64,000 nt of DNA from an uncultured Ruminococcus sp. GTDB lineage: Bacteria; Bacillota; Clostridia; UBA1212. The notes below the pieces were generated by a model. It was not told where the DNA came from. It did no database searches and saw nothing but the letters and a program-made list of their open reading frames with translations. A program made the position numbers and the translations under genes. The DNA is taken from the NCBI GenBank assembly GCA_902792515.1, contig CADAZX010000010.1, positions 30,981 to 94,980 of the forward strand. Direction: 5' to 3'. Shown here in pieces: positions 35,074 to 44,946 of the stretch (the first letter of the stretch is position 1; each line of letters begins with the position of its first letter).

Positions 35074-35929
35074 GTCTTGCAATCATGACTGCAACAACTG
35101 CTCGGCCGCCTGCGACAGCAGACAGGAAGAAGGCGGAAACAAGAAGGAGTCGTTCCAGGCTCCGCAGAACGCGCTCAGCGACGTGAAACACGTCATCGGA
35201 GTCGTCAGCGGCAAGGGCGGAGTAGGCAAATCGCTTGTCACTTCGATGCTCGCCGTAAATATGGCGAGGCGCGGCTACAGCACAGCGATACTCGACGCGG
35301 ACATAACGGGACCGTCGATACCGAAGCTTTTCGGCATCAGGGATTCCGCGACTTCAGACAACATGGGCATCTACCCGGTGCTCTCCAAAACGGGCATTGA
35401 GATCATGTCGACGAATCTGCTTCTTGAGCACGACACCGATCCGGTAATCTGGAGAGGCCCCATTATCGCCGGCGCCGTCAAGCAGTTCTGGACGGACGTC
35501 ATCTGGGAGGACGTCGATTTCATGTTTGTGGACATGCCTCCCGGAACGGGCGACGTGCCGCTTACGGTTTTCCAGTCGCTTCCCGTCGAGGGCGTCGTCG
35601 TTGTGACTTCGCCGCAGGAGCTCGTGTCGATGATTGTCACAAAGGCGGTGAAAATGGCTGCCATGCTGAACATTCCCGTGCTCGGTATCGTTGAAAACAT
35701 GTCGTATTTCGAGTGCCCTGACTGCGGGAAGCGCCACAGTATTTTCGGCGACAGCAGGATCGAGGAGACGGCGGAGGCGCTTGGAATCGCCAACGTCGCG
35801 AAGATTCCGGTCGACCCGAAGCTGGCCGCCGCGTGCGACAAGGGCATGATCGAGCTTTTTGAATCCGACGCGCTGGACGGGCTTTCCGGAATTATAGAAA
35901 AGCTCGCGGCCGGCGACGAAAAGAATTGA
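35066..35929 (+). CDS. mrp: Mrp/NBP35-type ATP-binding Fe-S cluster carrier
   Basis: A P-loop ATPase of the Mrp/ApbC/NBP35 family that delivers Fe-S clusters to target enzymes. The deviant Walker A GKGGVGKS is at about residues 50-57, DADITGPSIPKLFG and DMPPGTGDVPLTVFQ follow, and the C-terminal CPDCG pair bridges the dimer cluster. The N-terminus adds a cysteine cluster (Cys5, 9, 12, 16), reminiscent of NBP35, which binds a stable cluster there. The ATG at 35066 has GGAGG upstream and lies inside the end of ispG, an enzyme that itself needs a [4Fe-4S] cluster. Confidence 0.93.
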   Translation: MSESCNHDCNNCSAACDSRQEEGGNKKESFQAPQNALSDVKHVIGVVSGKGGVGKSLVTSMLAVNMARRGYSTAILDADITGPSIPKLFGIRDSATSDNMGIYPVLSKTGIEIMSTNLLLEHDTDPVIWRGPIIAGAVKQFWTDVIWEDVDFMFVDMPPGTGDVPLTVFQSLPVEGVVVVTSPQELVSMIVTKAVKMAAMLNIPVLGIVENMSYFECPDCGKRHSIFGDSRIEETAEALGIANVAKIPVDPKLAAACDKGMIELFESDALDGLSGIIEKLAAGDEKN

Positions 35930-36018
35930 CGGAAAAACGTACGGAAACATAGACTAAACGCAAGGTTTTCTTGAGAATTACGCGCGAAGGATGTGAAACC
36001 GGGGGAGGAGGCGACGGT

Positions 36019-36858
36019 ATGAAATTCACCAAGATGCAGGGCATCGGAAACGACTACATATACGTGTACACCGTTGAGGAGGACGTGCCGGAGCCTTCGA
36101 AAACAGCCGTTGCGGTCAGCGACAGGCACTTCGGAATCGGTTCGGACGGACTGATCCTCATAGGCAGAAACGGCGCCGGGACGTTCACGATGGACATATA
36201 CAACGCCGACGGTTCACGCGGAAAAATGTGCGGGAACGGCATACGCTGCGTCGGGAAGTACCTCTACGACAGGGGACTCACCGGAGGCTCTGACGAGGTT
36301 GACATCGACACTCAATCGGGCGTTAAGCACCTCAAACTTCTTGTCTCAGGCGGGAAGTGCACAGGCGCGTCGGTAAATATGGGCGCACCGGAATTCGAGC
36401 CTTCAAAGGTGCCTTACAACACTTCGTTCGCTTCGGACGGCAAGCTCAGACTTGCGGGCGGCACGGAGCTGCTTGCGGAGATACTCTCAATGGGGAATCC
36501 GCACTGCGTTATATTCACCGATCCAGGCGTAGTCGGTTCGCTCGACCTCGAAAAAGTGGGGCCTCTTTTCGAAAACCACCCGGCTTTCCCGGAGCGCGTA
36601 AACACAGAGTTTATAGAGGTTACCGGCGAAAACGAGCTTAAAATGCGCGTTTGGGAGCGCGGCTCGGGCGAGACCCTCGCCTGCGGGACCGGCGCCTGCG
36701 CGGCCGCCGTGGCGGCCGTCAGGCGCGGCCTCTGCGCCGCCGGCGCCGTCACGGTCCATCTCGCCGGCGGCGACCTTCAAATATTCTGGGACGGCGGAGA
36801 CGTAATAATGACAGGACCGGCGGAAACGGTCTGCGAGGGCGAGTACTTCACGGATTGA
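36019..36858 (+). CDS. dapF: Diaminopimelate epimerase DapF
   Basis: DapF converts LL- to meso-diaminopimelate for lysine and DAP-type peptidoglycan. KMQGIGNDYIYV opens the protein, and both catalytic cysteines are present: NADGSRGKMCGNGIRC and, near the end, ACGTGACA. The 279-residue length is normal. The ATG at 36019 follows an exceptional GGGGGAGGAGG; codons upstream in the open frame are not part of it. uvrB follows after 39 bases, a chance neighbour functionally. Confidence 0.95.
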   Translation: MKFTKMQGIGNDYIYVYTVEEDVPEPSKTAVAVSDRHFGIGSDGLILIGRNGAGTFTMDIYNADGSRGKMCGNGIRCVGKYLYDRGLTGGSDEVDIDTQSGVKHLKLLVSGGKCTGASVNMGAPEFEPSKVPYNTSFASDGKLRLAGGTELLAEILSMGNPHCVIFTDPGVVGSLDLEKVGPLFENHPAFPERVNTEFIEVTGENELKMRVWERGSGETLACGTGACAAAVAAVRRGLCAAGAVTVHLAGGDLQIFWDGGDVIMTGPAETVCEGEYFTD

Positions 36859-36897
36859 ATCAACAACAGTTCGACCTATTTTTAGGGAAAATATCTT

Positions 36898-38955
36898 ATG
36901 TCACATTTCAAACTCGTATCCGAATACAAGCCGACGGGCGACCAGCCGGAGGCGATCGCTTCGCTTGTCGAGGGGATAAGGCGCGGCGACAGGGCCGAGA
37001 CGCTTCTCGGCGTCACGGGCTCGGGAAAGACGTTCACGATGGCGAACGTTATTCAGCAGCTCGACAGGCCGACGCTCGTTATCGCCCACAACAAAACTCT
37101 CGCCGCGCAGCTCTGTTCGGAGTTCCGCGAGTTCTTTCCCGAGAACTGCGTCGAGTTTTTCGTCTCCTACTACGACTACTACCAGCCTGAGGCGTACATC
37201 GCGGCGTCGGACACTTATATCGAGAAGGACGCGCAGATAAACGACGAGATCGACAGGCTGAGACATTCGGCAACGGCGGCGCTTCTTGAGAGGCGCGACG
37301 TGATCATCGTCGCGAGCGTTTCGTGCATCTACGGCCTCGGCGACCCGGAGGACTACACCGACCTCATGATCTCCTTAAGGCCCGGCATGAAAAAGGACAG
37401 GGACGAGGTCATCGCGCGTCTTGTCGACATGCGGTACGAGCGGAACAACCTCGAGCTCTCGCGAAACAGATTCCGTGTAAAAGGCGACACGCTGGAAATC
37501 ATTCCCTCCGACCTCTCGAACCACCTCATCAGAATCGAGTTCTGGGGCGACGAGATCGACAGGATGACCGAGATCGACGCCGTCACCGGTGAGGTCATCG
37601 GGACAAGGTCGCACGTCGCGATATTCCCGGCCTCACACTACGCGACGTCAAACGAAAAGCTGCTGCGTGCTACGGATCAGATCCTGGCGGACATGGAGGA
37701 GCGCGTAAAGTTTTTTGAGGACGCGGGCAAACCGGTCGAGGCGTTCAGAATCGAGCAGCGCACGCGGTACGACGTGGAGATGATGCGCGAGACGGGCTTC
37801 TGCCAGGGCATCGAAAACTATTCCCGCTACATAAGCGGAAGGGCGCCCGGAGTGCCTCCGTATACGCTCATCGACTACTTCCCGAAGGATTTCCTGATGA
37901 TAATAGACGAGTCGCACGCGACCGTTCCGCAGATCAGGGCGATGTTCAACGGCGACAAGGCGAGAAAAACCGCCCTCGTAGACTACGGATTCCGGCTGCC
38001 GGCGGCGTTCGACAACAGACCGCTCAATTTCAGCGAGTTCAACTCGAAAATAAATCAGGTCGTGTTCGTGAGCGCGACGCCTGCCGACTACGAAAAGAGC
38101 GTTTCGACGGAGATCGTCGAGCAGGTCATCAGGCCTACCGGACTCGTCGACCCGAAAATCGAGGTCAGACCTGTCGAAAACCAGGTCGACGACCTGATAG
38201 CGGAGATCCGCGAATGCACGGCGAAAAATACGCGCGTCCTCGTTACGACGCTCACAAAGAAGATGGCCGAGAGCCTCACCGACTATATGGCGAGGATCGG
38301 TATCAGGGTGAGATACCTCCACTCGGACGTTCAGACCACCGAGCGAATGGAGATCATAAGAGACCTGAGACTCGGGGAGTTCGACGTTCTGGTCGGAATC
38401 AACCTCCTGCGCGAGGGACTTGACCTTCCCGAGGTTTCGCTTGTCGCGATTCTTGACGCCGACAAGGAGGGCTTCCTGAGGAGCGAGACGTCGCTTATTC
38501 AGACGGTCGGAAGGGCCGCCAGAAACGCGGAAGGGCGCGTTATAATGTACGCCGACACCGTGACAGATTCGATGCGCCACGCGATCGATGAGACGGAGAG
38601 AAGGCGCAAGATACAGTCTGAGTACAACGAGGCGCACGGAATCACGCCGCAGACGATAAAAAAGAACGTTTCGAAGATCATCGAGTCGGCGGAACGGGAC
38701 GAAAAGCCGCGCCGGCTTCCGAAGGGCAGCGGAGGAATCCCGACGGGAAAGAGAAGCGACGCCGTCAAGACGCTCGCGGACCTCTACAAGAACGCATCGA
38801 AGCTCGTTCCCGCAATCACGGAGGCAGTTCCTCCCGAAATCGCCGTCGACCTGTTAAGGGAAGCGATGCTCGGGTACGCCGCGGAAATGGAGTTCGAGCT
38901 CGCCGCGAAGTCGCGCGACCTCATGAAAGAATTTAAGAAAAAGTGCGGTCTTTAA
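36898..38955 (+). CDS. uvrB: Excinuclease ABC subunit B (UvrB)
   Basis: UvrB is the DNA-loading helicase-like subunit of nucleotide excision repair. Residues show Walker [11 protein letters not shown], the beta-hairpin [15 protein letters not shown] that inserts between strands, the IDESHA box and motifs V/VI ([14 protein letters not shown] and QTVGRAARN). The C-terminal UVR motif that contacts UvrA/UvrC is seen in [27 protein letters not shown]. Length 685 is typical. AGGGAAA precedes the ATG. uvrA lies 64 bases downstream. Confidence 0.97.
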   Translation: MSHFKLVSEYKPTGDQPEAIASLVEGIRRGDRAETLLGVTGSGKTFTMANVIQQLDRPTLVIAHNKTLAAQLCSEFREFFPENCVEFFVSYYDYYQPEAYIAASDTYIEKDAQINDEIDRLRHSATAALLERRDVIIVASVSCIYGLGDPEDYTDLMISLRPGMKKDRDEVIARLVDMRYERNNLELSRNRFRVKGDTLEIIPSDLSNHLIRIEFWGDEIDRMTEIDAVTGEVIGTRSHVAIFPASHYATSNEKLLRATDQILADMEERVKFFEDAGKPVEAFRIEQRTRYDVEMMRETGFCQGIENYSRYISGRAPGVPPYTLIDYFPKDFLMIIDESHATVPQIRAMFNGDKARKTALVDYGFRLPAAFDNRPLNFSEFNSKINQVVFVSATPADYEKSVSTEIVEQVIRPTGLVDPKIEVRPVENQVDDLIAEIRECTAKNTRVLVTTLTKKMAESLTDYMARIGIRVRYLHSDVQTTERMEIIRDLRLGEFDVLVGINLLREGLDLPEVSLVAILDADKEGFLRSETSLIQTVGRAARNAEGRVIMYADTVTDSMRHAIDETERRRKIQSEYNEAHGITPQTIKKNVSKIIESAERDEKPRRLPKGSGGIPTGKRSDAVKTLADLYKNASKLVPAITEAVPPEIAVDLLREAMLGYAAEMEFELAAKSRDLMKEFKKKCGL

Positions 38956-39019
38956 ACCGCGGAATAACACGGCGGCGGGACCCGCCTGCGGACCGTAAAT
39001 TATTACCGGAAAGATTCTT

Positions 39020-41833
39020 ATGCAGAACGAAATCGTAATCAAAGGTGCTCGCGAGAACAACCTTAAAAACATAGACGTGAACGTGCCGCGCGACAAATTC
39101 GTGGTGTTCACCGGCGTGAGCGGCAGCGGAAAGAGCTCGCTCGCGTTCGACACCATTTACGCCGAGGGGCAGCGCAGGTACATCGAGTCGCTGTCCTCCT
39201 ACGCGCGCATGTTTCTCGGCCAGATGGAGAGACCCGACATCGACAGCATAGACGGTCTGTCGCCGGCCATTTCCATCGACCAGAAAACGACCTCGAAAAA
39301 CCCGCGCTCTACAGTCGGGACGGTGACCGAGATCTACGACTACCTGAGGCTTCTTTACGCCAGAACCGCCGACGCGTACTGCCCGAACTGCGGCAGGCCA
39401 GTTACGGCTCAGACGGTCGACCAGATGGTGGACGTCGTAATGAAGTACCCCGAGGGCACGAAAATGATGCTCGCTGCGCCTGTCGTGAGAGGCAGGAAGG
39501 GCGAGTATAAAGCGCAGCTTGAGGGCTACAGAAAGTCGGGCTTCGCGAGGGCGCTCGTCGACGGAATCACGTACGACCTCTCCGAGGAGATCCCGCTCGA
39601 CAAAAACAAGAAACACGACATAGACATAATTGTCGACAGAATCGTTGTGAAAAAAGGCGGCGAGAGGCGCGTGACCGACTCGGTGGAGACTGTTACCGAG
39701 CTCTCGAAGGGCCTGCTCAAGATCATTATCGAAGGCGAGGAGCCGAGGCTTCTCAACCGCGACTACACGTGCCCGGACTGCGGCATCAGCGTTCCGCAGG
39801 CGGAGCCGAGGCTGTTTTCGTTCAACAACCCGGCCGGCGCGTGCCCCGCGTGCACCGGCATAGGCGTCATTTCAGAGTTCAGCGAGGACCTTGTCGTTCC
39901 CGACTGGTCGAAATCGCTGCGCGAAGGCGCTATCAAGCCGATGGGCTTCAACTGTTCCGACAGCTATTTCGCGGCGAAAATGGAGGGCCTCGGCGAGGAG
40001 TACGGCTTTACGCTCGACACGCCTTTCCGCGACATTCCCGAAGAGGCGCGGAAGATCATTATGTACGGCTCGGACGGCTACAAAATCTCGTTCAGGCTCG
40101 ACGGCAACGTGTACAGACACGCGTTCTGGGGCGTAATGCCCACTGTGAAGAACAGGTACGCCGAGACGAAAAGCGAGATGATGAAGACGCACTACGAGTC
40201 GTTTATGCGCGCGCGTAAATGCGAAAAGTGCGGCGGCAGAAGGCTCAACAGGGATGCGCTGTCGTTCAAAATAGGCGGGCTGAACATCTCGGAGCTCTGC
40301 GACAAGACCGTGAAGAGCGCGCTTGAGTTTTTCGACGGCGTCTCGTTCGAGGGCATGAAAAAGGCGGTCGCGGAGCCGATTTTGAAGGAGATCAGAGCGA
40401 GACTGGGCTTTTTGAAGTCTGTCGGCCTCGACTATATAACGCTCTCCAGGACGAGCGCGACGCTTTCGGGAGGCGAGTCGCAGCGAATCAGGCTTGCGAC
40501 GCAGATCGGGTCCGGACTCGCGGGCGTGATTTACATTCTGGACGAGCCGAGCATAGGTCTTCACCAGCGCGACAACACGAAGCTCATCGCGACGCTGAAA
40601 AAGCTGCGCGACCTCGGAAATACGCTTATAGTCGTCGAGCACGATGAGGACACGATGAGGGCGGCGGATTACATTATCGACATCGGACCGGCGGCGGGTT
40701 CGGAAGGCGGCAGGGTCGTTTTCGCGGGCACGCCGGAGGAGATCGTGAAGTGCAAAGATTCTCTTACGGGAAGGTACCTCTCGGGCGAACTTTTCGTGCC
40801 GCTTCCGGACAAAAGAAGGGAAGGCAACGGCCATTTTCTGACGGTCCGCGGCGCAAGGGAGAACAACCTCAAGAATATCGACGTGTCGATCCCGCTCGGG
40901 ACGTTCACGTGCGTGACAGGCGTCAGCGGCAGCGGAAAGAGCTCGCTTGTCAATATGGTCCTGGCAGAGGCGCTTCAGAACGAGCTTAACGGCGCCAGAA
41001 AGCGCGAGGGGAACTGCGACGCGATAGAGGGCACCGAGTTCCTGAACAAGGCGATCGTTATCGACCAGTCGCCGATAGGCAGGACGCCGCGTTCCAACCC
41101 GGCCACGTACACTGGCGTTTTCGACATGATCCGCGATCTCTTCGCGATGACGCAGGAGAGCAAGGCGCGCGGGTACAAGAGCGGGCGGTTCAGCTTCAAC
41201 GTGAAGGGCGGCCGGTGCGAGGCGTGCGGAGGCGACGGCATAGTAAAGATCCCGATGCACTTCCTGCCCGACATCTGCGTCCCGTGCGACGTCTGCAACG
41301 GAGCGCGCTACAACAGGGAGACGCTCGCGGTCCACTATAAGGGAAAGTCGATCGCCGACGTTCTCGACATGACGATCGAAGAGGCCGTGACGTTTTTCGC
41401 CGACATTCCGAAGATATACCAGAAGATCAAAACGCTCTACGACGTCGGCCTCGGCTACCTGAAGCTCGGGCAGCCTTCGACGCTTCTTTCGGGCGGCGAG
41501 GCGCAGCGCATCAAGATTGCGACGGAGCTCTCGAGGCGAGCCACGGGCAGAACTGTCTACATTCTCGACGAGCCTACGACGGGTCTCCACACGGACGACG
41601 TCAAGCGCCTGATCGGGATCCTTCAGCGCCTCACGGAGGGCGGCAACACGGTCATCGTCATCGAACACAACCTCGACGTCATTAAAAACGCGGACTACAT
41701 TATCGACCTCGGACCCGAGGGCGGCGACGGCGGCGGAACGGTAGTTTGTACGGGAACGCCTGAGGACGTCGCGAAGTGCGAAAAGTCGTACACGGGCATG
41801 TTCCTGAAGGATATTCTGGCGAAAAAACGCTGA
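39020..41833 (+). CDS. uvrA: Excinuclease ABC subunit A (UvrA)
   Basis: UvrA is the damage-sensing ABC ATPase of nucleotide excision repair. Both ATPase halves are complete: Walker [12 protein letters not shown] and [11 protein letters not shown], two [20 protein letters not shown] signatures and two [14 protein letters not shown] Walker B boxes. Zinc-binding cysteine groups are present at CPDCG...CPAC and CEACGG...CDVC. Length 937 is normal. The ribosome site (GGAAAG) is modest. It is the second gene of the uvrBA pair. Confidence 0.97.
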   Translation: MQNEIVIKGARENNLKNIDVNVPRDKFVVFTGVSGSGKSSLAFDTIYAEGQRRYIESLSSYARMFLGQMERPDIDSIDGLSPAISIDQKTTSKNPRSTVGTVTEIYDYLRLLYARTADAYCPNCGRPVTAQTVDQMVDVVMKYPEGTKMMLAAPVVRGRKGEYKAQLEGYRKSGFARALVDGITYDLSEEIPLDKNKKHDIDIIVDRIVVKKGGERRVTDSVETVTELSKGLLKIIIEGEEPRLLNRDYTCPDCGISVPQAEPRLFSFNNPAGACPACTGIGVISEFSEDLVVPDWSKSLREGAIKPMGFNCSDSYFAAKMEGLGEEYGFTLDTPFRDIPEEARKIIMYGSDGYKISFRLDGNVYRHAFWGVMPTVKNRYAETKSEMMKTHYESFMRARKCEKCGGRRLNRDALSFKIGGLNISELCDKTVKSALEFFDGVSFEGMKKAVAEPILKEIRARLGFLKSVGLDYITLSRTSATLSGGESQRIRLATQIGSGLAGVIYILDEPSIGLHQRDNTKLIATLKKLRDLGNTLIVVEHDEDTMRAADYIIDIGPAAGSEGGRVVFAGTPEEIVKCKDSLTGRYLSGELFVPLPDKRREGNGHFLTVRGARENNLKNIDVSIPLGTFTCVTGVSGSGKSSLVNMVLAEALQNELNGARKREGNCDAIEGTEFLNKAIVIDQSPIGRTPRSNPATYTGVFDMIRDLFAMTQESKARGYKSGRFSFNVKGGRCEACGGDGIVKIPMHFLPDICVPCDVCNGARYNRETLAVHYKGKSIADVLDMTIEEAVTFFADIPKIYQKIKTLYDVGLGYLKLGQPSTLLSGGEAQRIKIATELSRRATGRTVYILDEPTTGLHTDDVKRLIGILQRLTEGGNTVIVIEHNLDVIKNADYIIDLGPEGGDGGGTVVCTGTPEDVAKCEKSYTGMFLKDILAKKR

Positions 41834-41892
41834 AAACGGCCGCGTTTCGCGTCAGGTATCCGGATTATTGAAAAAACCTTAATGCGGCAAGG

Positions 41893-41921
41893 TTGACAAA
41901 GACGCGCGTTTGTGATATGTA
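41893..41921 (+). promoter_or_regulatory. Promoter of clpE
   Basis: Consensus TTGACA (41893-41898), 17 bases, TATGTA (41916-41921), with TGA before the -10 box. The transcript would carry the 19-bp repeats in its 5' leader. Confidence 0.6.
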
Positions 41922-42040
41922 TATTCCCTGTGTTTCCGGGAGAACCGGAGCACGGCGGTTTTGATTTCACGTTTGACCGTTTCCGGTCGCGGCTTAATAA
42001 GAGAGAGCGAACGGCTTTGATTTAAGAGAGTGATCGGTAG

Positions 42041-42135
42041 ACTTGAGAGCAGTCGAATGATTTGAGTGAGATCGACTGATTTGAGAGCAGTCGAATGATT
42101 TGAGTGAGATCGACTGATTTGAGAGTAGTCGACTG
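42041..42135 (+). repeat. Five tandem 19-bp repeats in the clpE leader
   Basis: Units at 42041-42059, 42060-42078, 42079-42097, 42098-42116 and 42117-42135 follow ATTTGAGnGnnnTCGAnTG, with a degenerate sixth at 42020-42040. Two versions alternate: type A contains CAGTCGA, type B contains its reverse complement TCGACTG, so neighbouring units can pair. Confidence 0.92.
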
Positions 42136-42160
42136 ATTTTTTACGGAAGGAAGAAAAACT

Positions 42161-44827
42161 ATGGAGAACAACGAACTTTGCGCGATTTGCGGCAAAAGAC
42201 GCCCCTCCGTATACGTTACGCAGATGAATCCCGACGGAAGTCACGGGGAGACCAAAAAGGTCTGCCTTTACTGCGCATATAAAATGGGTCTGCCGCAGAT
42301 TCAGGACTTTATGAAAAGGTTCGGCATCACCGAGGAGAATCTGGAGAGCGTTTCCGACGATTTCGACGAGATGATGCGCAACATGGAGGAAAACGGCGGG
42401 CTGCCCGACGCGCTTTCCGGCGCGAATGAGGCGCTTGAAGGCGGCGACGATTCCGGCGAAGATAACGGCGGAACCGACGGCAGTGATTCCGGAAACGGCG
42501 AAAACGGTTCCGGCAGCGACGGCGACGGCAGTGATTCCGGAGACGGCGAAAACGGCGGCGACGGAGTCGAGGGCAAGGACGCCGAGAGCAGAAAATCCGC
42601 CACAAACACGCCGAACCTCGGCGACATAATGAAAATGATGGGCGGCCTTTTCGGCGGCCTCAACGGACTTTTTCCGAACGGCCAGCAAAGAGGCCCTCAG
42701 GGCGGCGCACCGGGCAGCGGTCCTGCCAACGGACGCCAAAACCCGCGCGCTTCAGGCGAAAACGGCGGCGCTCAGGGTCAGGCAGGCGGAGAAGCCGACG
42801 CCTCCAAAAAGGGCGGACAGGAATTTTCGCTCAAGAAGTTCAAGTTTCTCTCTAACTACGGCATCGACCTCAACGAAAAGGCCCGCCAGGGCAAGATCGA
42901 CAACATCGTCGGCCGCGACAGAGAGACCGACCGCGTGATCCAGATACTGAACCGCAGGACCAAAAACAACCCCGCGCTCGTCGGCGAACCCGGCGTCGGT
43001 AAGACAGCAATCGCGGAGGGCCTCGCTTTAAGAATCGTCAGAAAGCAGGTTCCTTACAAGCTTCTCGACAAGGTGGTCGTAATGCTCGACCTTACCGCGA
43101 TAGTCGCGGGCACGCAGTTCCGCGGGCAGTTCGAGAGCAGGATGAAGGGCACGATCGACGAGGTCAAGAAGGCCGGCAACATCATTCTCGTTATCGACGA
43201 GGTGCACAACATAATCGGCGCCGGAGAGGCCGAGGGCTCGCTCAACGCCGCCAACATTCTGAAGCCGGCGCTGTCGAGAGGCGAGATCCAGGTCATCGGC
43301 ACGACAACCCTTAAGGAATACCGCAAGTATATCGAAAAGGACGGCGCACTCGAGAGAAGGTTCCAGCCGGTCATGGTCGAGGAGCCGAGCGTCGCGGAGA
43401 CGATCGAAATTCTCAAGGGCATCAGGGATACGTACGAAAAGTACCACTTTGTGCACATTTCCGACGAACTGCTTACCGACTGCGTGAAGCTCTCGGAGCG
43501 CTACATTTCCGACAGGTTCCTGCCCGACAAGGCCATCGACGTGCTCGACGAGGCGTGCTCGCGCGCGAACCTAAGGAACAAGGTACCCGAGGAGATTTCC
43601 GCTAAAGAAAGCGAAAAAAAGCGCATTGAAGCGACCCTTGCCGACGTCGACGCGAAGATCGACAGCGCGCAGACAAAGCCCGCGGTCGTGAAGAAGGAGG
43701 ACGGTCAGGAAGAGACTTCCGTCGTCGACGACGCCGAGCTCGAGCTGTTCAGGCAGCGCGCGGACATCAGAGTCGAGATCGCGAAGATCGACAGCGAGAT
43801 CGAGGCGCTCAAAAACGGAATGTACATCGACGTCAGCTACGACGACGTCGCGCGCGTTATCGAGACGTGGACCGGAATTCCGGTGAAGATGATCTCGGCG
43901 GAAGAGGCGGAGAGACTGCTCGGGCTCGAGGAGTCGCTCAAAAAGCGCGTCATCGGACAGGACAGGGCGGTAGGCTGCGTCGCGAGGGCGATCAGGAGAA
44001 ACCGCTCCGGCTTCAGGAAGCGCTTCAAGCCTTCGTCGTTCATTTTCGCGGGACCGACAGGCGTCGGCAAGACTGAGCTTGTCAAACAGCTCACCGTCGA
44101 GCTTTTCGGCACGGTCGAGTCGATGATACGTCTCGACATGTCCGAGTACATGGAAAAGCACACCGTATCCAAACTCATCGGATCTCCTCCGGGATACGTC
44201 GGATACGACGAGGCGGGCCAGCTCACCGAGAAGGTCAGGAGACATCCGTATTCGGTTATACTTTTCGACGAGATCGAAAAGGCGCATCCGGACGTTTTCA
44301 ACATGCTTCTCCAGATACTCGACGACGGCAGGCTCACCGACAGCCAGGGCAGAGTCGTGAACTTCGAGAACACTGTCATCATTCTGACGACAAACGCGTA
44401 CGGCAAGAAGAACGGCATCACGCTCGGCTTCGGTTCGGGCTCGCAGGACGGCGACGCGCAGGCGGCGGCTGAGGCGGCGCTCAAGAAGATATTCAGGCCG
44501 GAATTCCTGAACAGGATCGACGAGATAGTCATTTTCGACTCCCTCTCCGACGAATCGCTCCGCAAGATCGTCAACCTCATGCTTGAGGAGGTCGCTGCCC
44601 AGTGCCGCGACCGCGGTATCTCGATGGAGGTTACCGAAGCCGCGATCGACACCATCGTCAAGAACGGCTACGAAGAGGAGTACGGCGCGAGACCGCTCAG
44701 AAGGTATATCCAGAAGAACATCGAGGACGAGCTCGCCGAGAGGGCGCTGAGGACAGGCCTGGAAGGCGTGAAGACCGTCAAGGTCGACTCGGACGGCACG
44801 AACATCACCGTTACCGAGATTCGTTGA
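42161..44827 (+). CDS. clpE: ClpE-type ATP-dependent Clp protease ATPase with N-terminal zinc finger
   Basis: A class I Clp/Hsp100 unfoldase that feeds ClpP. The N-terminus has a zinc finger, CAIC at residues 6-9 and CLYC at about 31-34, in place of the ClpC N-domain; this is the ClpE hallmark. A Gly/Asn/Ser/Asp-rich linker (about 85-220) follows. AAA-1 has Walker A GEPGVGKT at 275-282 and IDEVHNI; AAA-2 has GPTGVGKT at 631-638 and [10 protein letters not shown] short coiled-coil M region lies between. LGF in ITLGFGSG is a plausible ClpP-binding loop. Length is 888 residues. AAGGAAG precedes the ATG. The leader repeats suggest dedicated regulation, but no clean CtsR box is seen. Confidence 0.88.
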   Translation: MENNELCAICGKRRPSVYVTQMNPDGSHGETKKVCLYCAYKMGLPQIQDFMKRFGITEENLESVSDDFDEMMRNMEENGGLPDALSGANEALEGGDDSGEDNGGTDGSDSGNGENGSGSDGDGSDSGDGENGGDGVEGKDAESRKSATNTPNLGDIMKMMGGLFGGLNGLFPNGQQRGPQGGAPGSGPANGRQNPRASGENGGAQGQAGGEADASKKGGQEFSLKKFKFLSNYGIDLNEKARQGKIDNIVGRDRETDRVIQILNRRTKNNPALVGEPGVGKTAIAEGLALRIVRKQVPYKLLDKVVVMLDLTAIVAGTQFRGQFESRMKGTIDEVKKAGNIILVIDEVHNIIGAGEAEGSLNAANILKPALSRGEIQVIGTTTLKEYRKYIEKDGALERRFQPVMVEEPSVAETIEILKGIRDTYEKYHFVHISDELLTDCVKLSERYISDRFLPDKAIDVLDEACSRANLRNKVPEEISAKESEKKRIEATLADVDAKIDSAQTKPAVVKKEDGQEETSVVDDAELELFRQRADIRVEIAKIDSEIEALKNGMYIDVSYDDVARVIETWTGIPVKMISAEEAERLLGLEESLKKRVIGQDRAVGCVARAIRRNRSGFRKRFKPSSFIFAGPTGVGKTELVKQLTVELFGTVESMIRLDMSEYMEKHTVSKLIGSPPGYVGYDEAGQLTEKVRRHPYSVILFDEIEKAHPDVFNMLLQILDDGRLTDSQGRVVNFENTVIILTTNAYGKKNGITLGFGSGSQDGDAQAAAEAALKKIFRPEFLNRIDEIVIFDSLSDESLRKIVNLMLEEVAAQCRDRGISMEVTEAAIDTIVKNGYEEEYGARPLRRYIQKNIEDELAERALRTGLEGVKTVKVDSDGTNITVTEIR

Positions 44828-44946
44828 TTTATTGATTAATACTGAATTTTAAGGCGGAAAGGCTTTTTGACATATTCCGGCAGCCGGAACCGGTGCGGAA
44901 CGATCGTTTAATTTCCGGGAAAACGGCGGCCACGAAAGGAAAACAG

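Larger units (their letters stand above)
41834..42160. other. 327-base intergenic region upstream of clpE
   Basis: It carries a promoter (41893-41921), about 100 bases of leader and the 19-bp repeat array (42041-42135). No gene was found. Confidence 0.75.

Noticed and set aside
41960..41978. TTTGATT and TTTGACC as a CtsR heat-shock operator upstream of clpE
   Set aside because: CtsR boxes need two TTTGACY heptads with a 10-base period; here the period is 12 and one half-site is poor.
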